This document shows positions 50,008-56,612 of a stretch of 56,612 nt of DNA, piece by piece. The translations under genes and the position numbers were made by a program. Under the pieces are notes generated by a model. It was not told the origin of the DNA. It was given only the letters and a program-made list of their open reading frames with translations, and made no database searches. How positions within the stretch are numbered: the first letter of the stretch is position 1; every line of letters begins with the position of its first letter. This DNA is from Acidimicrobiales bacterium (GTDB lineage Bacteria; Actinomycetota; Actinomycetes; Mycobacteriales; QHCE01), in contig QHCE01000007.1 in assembly GCA_003243955.1 (NCBI GenBank), positions 1 through 56,612 on the forward strand, read 5' to 3'.

Positions 50008-51135
50008 GTGGACCAAAAAATACAGACGACGATGGAACCATGGCGGCTAGAGGGTGCATGCCGAATGGCATTTCCTTCTCGTTTCAACCCACTTTCACGC
50101 CCGGCGGTTGCGGTATTTAACCTAGTACAACGAGTGTGGTGGGCTAAGCAAACGTCCGATGGCGAGTGGGAACCGGTACCGGCTTACGGAAGGGATCCTG
50201 ATTCAATTCTCTGGTCTGCCGATAAGGAGACACAGCCGTATATATTCGACGTGTATACCGGACCTCATGGGGATTTTTTGGCCTACTGGGATTGCAAAGT
50301 CTGGAGGATGTCTCCTATCGGGGACACGGCTCGGTCCTTCGACCTCGAGTTCGATGAAGATGTCGCTATGCCTGGAATTGTCTCTCCGGAGGACAGACTG
50401 GAAGCTCTAAAGCAGCTACGCCGACTTTCGGATCTATGCGAGATAGAGGGGCATCCTGAGCTGCCCCCCTGGCAGTGGCGGGAGCGAGTAAACAAGGTGT
50501 TGGGGCCAGCTTCCCAACTGGTGCAGCCGGAGGGAAACGCTGGGGTCGCTGAAATGCTGCAGCGTGGAGCCTTTCTGACCTTACAACACACCCGAGCCCC
50601 TGCCCCATACTTAATCGCACCGGTAGGTTCCGACGCTGGTGTCTTGTATGGAGCCAAAGGAACGAAAAATTGCCGCCTAGACGATCTCGATCTTCAAGGG
50701 AGCTGGCGCGAGGTTGAGCAACAACTTGGTCAAGCTATCCATCTCATAAAAGGTGCGCCGTATAAGCTAAGCATCTTCGTCGCGGACGGTTCGGGTGGCC
50801 ACCTCAGCCTTAGTTACTCGCCGAACCAGTATGACCAACCTCAATGGGACCAAGTTGGGAGCGGTTAGCCTCCGAAGCCTGACTTTGAGCCGGCTCCTGG
50901 ATCATCTGTTAAAGATGCGGTCCAGACCGCGATGTGGGTCGCATCTAGAAGATGGTCGACAGATTCTCCCAAACTCAACTGGCATAACGAATCGGAAGCA
51001 ATTTTTGCGGCGGCTACACGAATTACTACCGCTATCGCGAGGGCCAACGCTGCTTCGGTCCAGCGCGGCGCTTTAGATATGCAGAAAGTTAGTACGCCCT
51101 GGCTCAGAGAGCCAGGGCGTACTAACAAAAGGTAG
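50008..51135 (+). pseudogene. uncharacterised protein, paralogue B, interrupted by in-frame TAG at 50866-50868
   Basis: same frame continues after TAG with PPKPDFEPAPGSSVKDAVQTAMWVAS, matching paralogue A PSPGPTVKDALETATWMVS. Confidence 0.75.
51088..51126. terminator. bidirectional hairpin between paralogue B and rpsD
   Basis: GTTAGTACGCCCTGGCT-CAGAG-AGCCAGGGCGTACTAAC, perfect 17-bp stem. Confidence 0.8.
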
Positions 51136-51190
51136 TTCCCTCATGCGTCTAACCCGAATGGTTAAGCGAGCCGGGGAACCTCAGCGTGTT

Positions 51191-51829
51191 CTATCGGCTG
51201 TAGTACTCCACCACGAGCTGGTCGTTGCAGAGCACAGGAACCTCTTCGCGAGTCGGGGTGCGCAGCACCACAAGCCGCACCGATTCGCGCTGTACGTCCA
51301 GGTAGCCGACTCCGACGCCTTCGCCGGCGTAGGCACCTTGCGACGCGAGCACTAGCGGATCTTTGTCGCGGCTCTTCTCGTGCACCTCAACAACGTCACC
51401 AGGCTCTAGCCGGTAGGACGGGATGTTCACCCGCTGTCCGTTTACGGTGAAGTGGCGATGGCTCACTAGCTGGCGGGCTTGGTAAATCGTACGAGCAAAG
51501 CCCGCACGCATGACGGTAGCGTCCAACCGGCTCTCCAAGACAGCGATCAGGTTGTCGCCAGTCTTGCCTTCCATGCGCACGGCGTCATCGAAGGCGCGGC
51601 GCATCTGCTTTTCGCTGATGTTGTACTGCTCGCGTAGCAGCTGCTTCTGGTGTAGCCGCAAGCTGTAGTCGCTGGCGGTGCGTCGACGTCGACCATGCAG
51701 GCCAGGCCGGTACGGGCGCTTCTCAAAATACTTGACGCTCTTAGGGGTCAACGGAGTATTGAGCGCGCGCGAACGCTTGACTTGCTTGCGCCGGCGAATG
51801 CCCTTGCCTTTAATGCTACTGGCTGCCAC
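51191..51829 (-). CDS. rpsD: 30S ribosomal protein S4
   Basis: YFEKRPYRPGLHGRRRRTASDYSLRLHQKQLLREQYNISEKQMRRAF; S4 RNA-binding domain. Confidence 0.97.
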   Translation of the reverse strand: MAASSIKGKGIRRRKQVKRSRALNTPLTPKSVKYFEKRPYRPGLHGRRRRTASDYSLRLHQKQLLREQYNISEKQMRRAFDDAVRMEGKTGDNLIAVLESRLDATVMRAGFARTIYQARQLVSHRHFTVNGQRVNIPSYRLEPGDVVEVHEKSRDKDPLVLASQGAYAGEGVGVGYLDVQRESVRLVVLRTPTREEVPVLCNDQLVVEYYSR

Positions 51830-52228
51830 TACTTCTCCATGCTGCTAAGTCGATTGCTAATAGGGGCGCAAGCTGCACCCCGAAACCTCTTTTATGATGT
51901 GTGCGTGAGCCTGATGGCTGCTAGTGCTCAGCGGTACTACTGCTTGGTGCTGCCGAGCTGATCTCTATTCCGCAGTCGCGCTACGCGAAAAAAGCTCGTT
52001 GTCATGCTACATGCGTCTCCGCCACCTACACGCACCACCCGCACCTGTCCGTCAACGCCGGGGTTTCTCGTGAGTCGAGCTGGTTTCGCCGGGTCTGTTT
52101 GTTACTGGAGTAACGTCATGCGCGTAGCCTAACGCCGCGCGGGTCAGGTTACCTGCTAGCAGTACTTCAGGCACGCTTGCAATGCAATTTCTAGTCCTCT
52201 TCGTCAGTCCTCAAGGAGTGAAGACCAC

Positions 52229-53191
52229 ATGGGCGGTAAAGTCACGGTTATAGGGGCGGGCTTCTACGGCTCGACCACCGCGCAACGGCTGGCCGAATTC
52301 GACATTTTCGACTCGGTGGTACTCACCGATGTTGTCGAGGGTAAGCCGGAGGGCGTGGCGCTTGATATCAACCAGTCTCGTCCTATCGAGGGCTTTGAAA
52401 CAGTAGTGATTGGTGTCACTACCAGCAGTAACGGTGGCGGATACGCGGCCATAGCCGGATCCGATGTGGTAATCATCACCGCCGGCGTGGCCCGCAAACC
52501 GGGCATGAGTCGCATGGATCTGCTCGGGGTTAACGCCACAATCGTGCGCGGCGTCAGTGAGCAAATCGCGCGGCATGCGCCGAATGCTGTGGTCATCGTG
52601 GTGTCTAACCCGTTGGATGAGATGACTGCGTTGGTCTCGCGGGTCACTGGTTTTCCGCATGAGCGTGTGCTTGGCCAGGCTGGGATGTTAGATACCGCCC
52701 GGTTTAGCCACTTTGTGGCCGAGAAGCTCGATGTGCCGATTTCAATGGTCGGCACCCTCACGCTCGGCTCGCACGGCGACACCATGGTTCCTGTGCCGTC
52801 ACAGTGCAGTGTGACTGTGGATGGTTCAGCGCAACCGTTGAGCAAGCTGCTGGATTCTGCCGCTATCGACGAGTTAGTGACGCGGACCCGTAACGGTGGC
52901 GCGGAGATTATCGCGTTACTGAAAACGGGATCGGCATATTATGCGCCGTCTGCCGCGGCCGCACGAATGGCGCAAGCTGTGATGCAGGATTCGGGTGCGG
53001 TAATGCCGGTGTGTGCGTGGGTGGACGGACAGTACGGCATTTCTGGCGTCTACTTGGGTGTGCAAGCTGAGTTGGGCGCGCAAGGTGTGCGCCGGGTGGT
53101 GGAGACCCCGCTGACTGATGCCGAGCTCGCCGCGCTTCGGCAAGCCGCCGAAGCGGTCCGCGGTAAGCAAGCCGACGTCGCTTCGCTGTAG
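52229..53191 (+). CDS. mdh: malate dehydrogenase
   Basis: KVTVIGAGFYGSTTAQRLAE; GVARKPGMSRMDLLGVN; TLGSHGDTMVPVPSQ. Confidence 0.9.
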   Translation: MGGKVTVIGAGFYGSTTAQRLAEFDIFDSVVLTDVVEGKPEGVALDINQSRPIEGFETVVIGVTTSSNGGGYAAIAGSDVVIITAGVARKPGMSRMDLLGVNATIVRGVSEQIARHAPNAVVIVVSNPLDEMTALVSRVTGFPHERVLGQAGMLDTARFSHFVAEKLDVPISMVGTLTLGSHGDTMVPVPSQCSVTVDGSAQPLSKLLDSAAIDELVTRTRNGGAEIIALLKTGSAYYAPSAAAARMAQAVMQDSGAVMPVCAWVDGQYGISGVYLGVQAELGAQGVRRVVETPLTDAELAALRQAAEAVRGKQADVASL

Positions 53192-53231
53192 GGCGTGCTG
53201 TAGGAATCCGTACGAGGTGGAGCGGTTCGAT

Positions 53232-53277
53232 GCCAAGTTAGGAGAAGTTGTGTGAACACAACTTCTCCTAACTTGGC
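53232..53277. terminator. perfect 22-bp inverted repeat between mdh and icd
   Basis: GCCAAGTTAGGAGAAGTTGTGT-GA-ACACAACTTCTCCTAACTTGGC. Confidence 0.75.
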
Positions 53278-53300
53278 GAAAAGGTTGAGGGAGAGGGTTC

Positions 53301-54593
53301 ATGAACAGAATCAAGGTCGCCGGTCCGGTGGTCGAGCTCGATGGCGACGAGATGACTCGGATCATCTGGTCGCTGATCAAAGAACAGCTCATTGCGCCCT
53401 ACCTCGATATTGACCTGCGCTACTACGACCTGTCGATCCAGAATCGCGACGCAACCGCCGACCAGATCACCATCGATGCCGCGCATGCGATTGCTGAGCA
53501 CAATGTCGGGGTGAAATGCGCCACTATCACGCCCGATGAAGCTCGAGTTGCCGAGTTCGGCCTGCACAAGATGTGGCGCTCGCCAAACGGCACCATTCGT
53601 AACATCTTGGGCGGTGTGATCTTCCGAGAGCCAATCATCATGACGAATGTGCCGCGACTGGTGCCCGGCTGGAAGAAGCCGATCATCGTGGGCCGTCACG
53701 CGCACGCCGACCAGTACCGTGCCAGCGACTTCACCGTGCCCGGTCCCGGCACGGTCACCATCAGTTACACCCCCGATAGCAGCGCGTCGGGCGAGCCGTT
53801 CGAGTTCGAAGTGGCTAAGTTCACCGGTCCGGGTGTGGCGCTGGGCATGTTCAACTTTGACGATTCGATCCGTGACTTTGCCCGCGCATCCCTGCGCTAC
53901 GGACTGCAACGCGGCTTACCGGTGTATCTATCCACAAAAAATACTATCTTGAAAGCCTACGACGGCCGGTTCAAAGACATCTTCGCTGAAGTGTTCGAGT
54001 CCGAATTCAAGGCTGACTTCGAGCAGGCGGAACTGACTTACGAACACCGGCTTATTGACGACATGGTCGCCGCCGCTCTCAAGTGGGAGGGCGGCTTCGT
54101 TTGGGCCTGCAAGAATTACGACGGCGATGTGCAGTCCGACGTGGTGGCACAGGGTTTCGGCTCACTCGGTTTAATGACCAGCGTGCTGCTGAGCCCGGAT
54201 GGTAAGACCATGGAGGCTGAGGCAGCGCACGGCACCGTGACCCGGCACTATCGCGCACACCAGCGGGGCGAGAGAACCTCAACAAACCCCGTTGCTTCTA
54301 TCTTCGCCTGGACCCGAGGGCTGGCTCATCGCGGCGAGCTCGATGGCACGCCGGAGTTGATCGCTTTCGCGCGCACGTTGGAGCAGGTCTGCGTCAGTAC
54401 CGTGGAATCCGGCCAGATGACGAAGGACCTTGCCCTTCTAGTCGACTCTGTCGATCAGGGGCACAGCGACTCTGTCGATCGGTCACATGGTGACTCTGTG
54501 GATCCGGAACGCGAGGGCGGAGGGACTCCATGGTTGTCGACCGAAGAGTTCCTGGCCGCCATAGCTGAAAAACTGAGTGCCAAAAGAGCGTAA
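53301..54593 (+). CDS. icd: isocitrate dehydrogenase (NADP)
   Basis: [54 protein letters not shown]. Confidence 0.96.
   Translation: MNRIKVAGPVVELDGDEMTRIIWSLIKEQLIAPYLDIDLRYYDLSIQNRDATADQITIDAAHAIAEHNVGVKCATITPDEARVAEFGLHKMWRSPNGTIRNILGGVIFREPIIMTNVPRLVPGWKKPIIVGRHAHADQYRASDFTVPGPGTVTISYTPDSSASGEPFEFEVAKFTGPGVALGMFNFDDSIRDFARASLRYGLQRGLPVYLSTKNTILKAYDGRFKDIFAEVFESEFKADFEQAELTYEHRLIDDMVAAALKWEGGFVWACKNYDGDVQSDVVAQGFGSLGLMTSVLLSPDGKTMEAEAAHGTVTRHYRAHQRGERTSTNPVASIFAWTRGLAHRGELDGTPELIAFARTLEQVCVSTVESGQMTKDLALLVDSVDQGHSDSVDRSHGDSVDPEREGGGTPWLSTEEFLAAIAEKLSAKRA
54444..54509 (+). repeat. 24-bp repeat in the icd 3' region
   Basis: GACTCTGTCGATCAGGGGCACAGC / GACTCTGTCGATCGGTCACATGGT / GACTCTGTGGATCCGGAA (DSVDxxHx). 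Confidence 0.8.
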
Positions 54594-54807
54594 AACTCGT
54601 GTAAATCGGACTTTCATTTCCAGTGGCGGCATGGTAAATGCTGTTAAAATCCCAAACCTTTAATGAGAATCTGTACCTTATTTCCGTAACGAGATTCAGC
54701 CCCCAAGCGCTTCGTAAACTATCTATAAAAACGAGTGACGTATGTGGCCGTCGCGGTATAGAGTGCTCCAAACTACTTGCCAGTAGAAAATTTTCGGGGG
54801 TGGAAAC

Positions 54808-56037
54808 GTGGCGAAAAAATTACGCGTACTATCAGTTTATGAAGGTTTTTTTGCTGGCGGTGCCAGAATTCTTCATAGTGATGTTCTCGTTGGCCTGGAA
54901 CGACAAGGTTCGCGTAATTTTGTGCTCAGCTTGAATGAAGTGATGCGGCGTGACGCGACCATTCAAAATATGAGAGAAAACAGCTGCTATCAGCATCTAA
55001 CTTCAGCTGGTATCATAGTGGACTCTCTGCGCCCCTATTCTGAGGAACTACCTGACCCGACAGTTTTTAACGAGGCGGAGCTACTACGCTTCGAGCAGTA
55101 TGCTAGCCGAGCCGATGTTATTCTCTCTCTTAAAGAACAGCCCCTGCATCTCATAAACCAAGCCAACACTGGCGGAAAACCCATTATTGTATGTTTGCAC
55201 CGATCTGATCCGGAGAATCAAGGTGCGGCGCTTTTCGAACTACAAAAGGCTATTCTCACTGGCCAGGTCGTAGCGTGTATATGCTGTGCTGAATCCACCA
55301 GGGACGCATACTTTCGAGCAGGGATTCCAGCGGAAAAACTACATGTTGTCACTAATGGAGTAAATTTACTGCGCTTCAAACCTGATCCGATTGGCCGGGT
55401 GCGGCTCCGGGCCGAGTTAGGTATACCACAAGAATCTCCGGTGGTGGTTTTTGCGGCTCGATACGATCGAATGAAAAATGTTCCGCTTTTTCTGCGCAGC
55501 GCAAAGCTGTATCTGGAGCAGGAACCGAAAGCGCATATCACCATGTGTGGTTCTGGGATGAGCTTTGATAATCAAGATCTCTATAAACACCTGACCAAAA
55601 TCTTTAAAAGTACCTCGGCTCTACTTGAGCGAATCCATCTGTTATCGATACGTCGCGACATTGAGGTGGTGTATGCGGCGGCTGACATCGTCACACTAAC
55701 CTCATCAGTCGGCGAGGCGTACCCGCTATCGCTGGTGGAAGGAATGATGTGTGGGGCGGTTCCCGTGGCTACTGACATAGGCGACAGTGCTGCAATTGTC
55801 ACTAATCGCGGAATTGTAGTATCCAGTAATCCTACTGCAATTGTATCGGCCTGGCAGCAGGCATACGTGCGGCGCGGCGAATTTGCCGCTACAGCGGCTC
55901 AGGATCGTAGCCTTTTCAGCAGAGAAAAAATGGTAGCGGCGTATTGGTTAATTATTCGTCGGTTGCACAAACAAAGCCAAGTTCGGAGTCCGCAGGGCCA
56001 GCCCAATAATGCAGACCTTGCTCCGGCTGTGGCATAA
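54808..56037 (+). CDS. glycosyltransferase family 4 (GT-B)
   Basis: VVTNGVNLLRFKPDPIGRVRLRAELGIP; GEAYPLSLVEGMMCGAVPVATDIGD; GTG start. Confidence 0.85.
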   Translation: MAKKLRVLSVYEGFFAGGARILHSDVLVGLERQGSRNFVLSLNEVMRRDATIQNMRENSCYQHLTSAGIIVDSLRPYSEELPDPTVFNEAELLRFEQYASRADVILSLKEQPLHLINQANTGGKPIIVCLHRSDPENQGAALFELQKAILTGQVVACICCAESTRDAYFRAGIPAEKLHVVTNGVNLLRFKPDPIGRVRLRAELGIPQESPVVVFAARYDRMKNVPLFLRSAKLYLEQEPKAHITMCGSGMSFDNQDLYKHLTKIFKSTSALLERIHLLSIRRDIEVVYAAADIVTLTSSVGEAYPLSLVEGMMCGAVPVATDIGDSAAIVTNRGIVVSSNPTAIVSAWQQAYVRRGEFAATAAQDRSLFSREKMVAAYWLIIRRLHKQSQVRSPQGQPNNADLAPAVA

Positions 56038-56086
56038 ATTGAAAGGAAATTAGAACTCTGTACACACCAAGTTATGATTCTGCCTT

Positions 56087-56612
56087 ATGACCTACGCGCA
56101 ATTGTCCGTAATTACCGCAGCGCATCCCGCTGCGTATCAATGGTTACGTGAAGCGGGAGCGTCCTTGCTGGATCAAACAGTGCCGCTGCAGTGGATAGTC
56201 GTAGCCGACGACTTCGATACGAATGGAGTGACCAACCAACTGGCTACACTACCGGAGCAGCTTCGAAAGCGCACTACTGTGTTAGCCACCGGAACGCTCG
56301 GTCTTGGTGCTGCGGTTGCTCGTACTGTAGCGCTGACGGAGGTCCGGACTCCCTGGTTGTCAATTTTGGACGCAGATGATCAGTGGTTACCAGGTGGGTT
56401 GGATACGCTATTAGCTGCGGCTACTACCCGGAATGTGAGTTGGGCAGTAGGTCGATGTGATGAGCTCACCCCCGCTGGCCGTCGCTCCCACCGTCCTGAC
56501 AGTTATGTTCCCAATCAGTATTTTTGGCGTGGGGAAACGCCGAGAGTGGTAGAAACCGGTTTATTACCCTGGCATGCCTGCGTCATGGTCGCCCGGGCAG
56601 CGGCGGTGCGGG
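56087..56612 (+). CDS. glycosyltransferase family 2, partial (runs off the window end)
   Basis: ATG 56087; MTYAQLSVITAAHPAAYQWLREAGASLLDQTVPLQWIVVADD...PWLSILDADDQWLPGGL; absent from the ORF track because it is open at the edge. Confidence 0.75.
   Translation, partial: MTYAQLSVITAAHPAAYQWLREAGASLLDQTVPLQWIVVADDFDTNGVTNQLATLPEQLRKRTTVLATGTLGLGAAVARTVALTEVRTPWLSILDADDQWLPGGLDTLLAAATTRNVSWAVGRCDELTPAGRRSHRPDSYVPNQYFWRGETPRVVETGLLPWHACVMVARAAAVR

Noticed and set aside
50866-50868. Genome-wide amber recoding (e.g. pyrrolysine) as an explanation for the in-frame TAG
   Set aside because: TAG is an ordinary terminal stop for other genes here (e.g. resB, nuoH, nuoL, pcrA), so global reassignment is not supported; only local readthrough or mutation remains.
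54638-54934. 98-aa ORF upstream of the GT4 gene
   Set aside because: Overlaps the GT4 start in another frame and lacks coding features; likely spurious.
1-56612. CRISPR arrays, rRNA and tRNA genes
   Set aside because: No regularly spaced repeat-spacer pattern, rRNA conserved blocks or convincing cloverleaf was seen in the reading; a tRNAscan/CRISPR search would be needed to exclude them formally.

Overview
This window is an actinobacterial (Actinomycetota) chromosomal segment made mostly of housekeeping genes. In order: pyrF-pyrE-MFS; a cytochrome c maturation cluster (histidine phosphatase, TlpA/ResA, CcdA, ResB, CcsB) interrupted by a VIT1/CCC1-type Fe/Mn transporter; an NlpC/P60 protein; a trehalose-type LpqY-SugABC ABC transporter; a BldC-like regulator; a complete nuoA-N Complex I operon; an accessory island; chorismate mutase, PcrA/UvrD1, M23 peptidase, B12-binding protein, sucCD, DUF6350, purN, purH, VapBC-like TA, folD, two uncharacterised paralogues, rpsD, mdh, icd, and two glycosyltransferases (the last runs off the window end). 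The main observations: (1) An Abi_2/HEPN abortive-infection gene lies directly behind a structured region that can form a hairpin plus an H-type pseudoknot ending at its start codon. This AbiF-like RNA/protein unit sits between two ~79-nt direct repeats of the nuoN 3' end, next to a decayed MazEF-like TA module. (2) The same 15-bp repeat has expanded inside NuoB, NuoG and PcrA and is read in different frames, so it is a DNA-level repeat family. (3) A 23-bp palindrome occurs three times at gene 3' ends, two of them inside coding sequence. (4) A 165-bp MITE-like element with 25-bp inverted repeats lies between nuoJ and nuoK, and one of its arms lies where the nuoK ribosome-binding site should be. 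(5) A tandem paralogue is interrupted by one in-frame amber codon. No rRNA, tRNA or CRISPR array was found.
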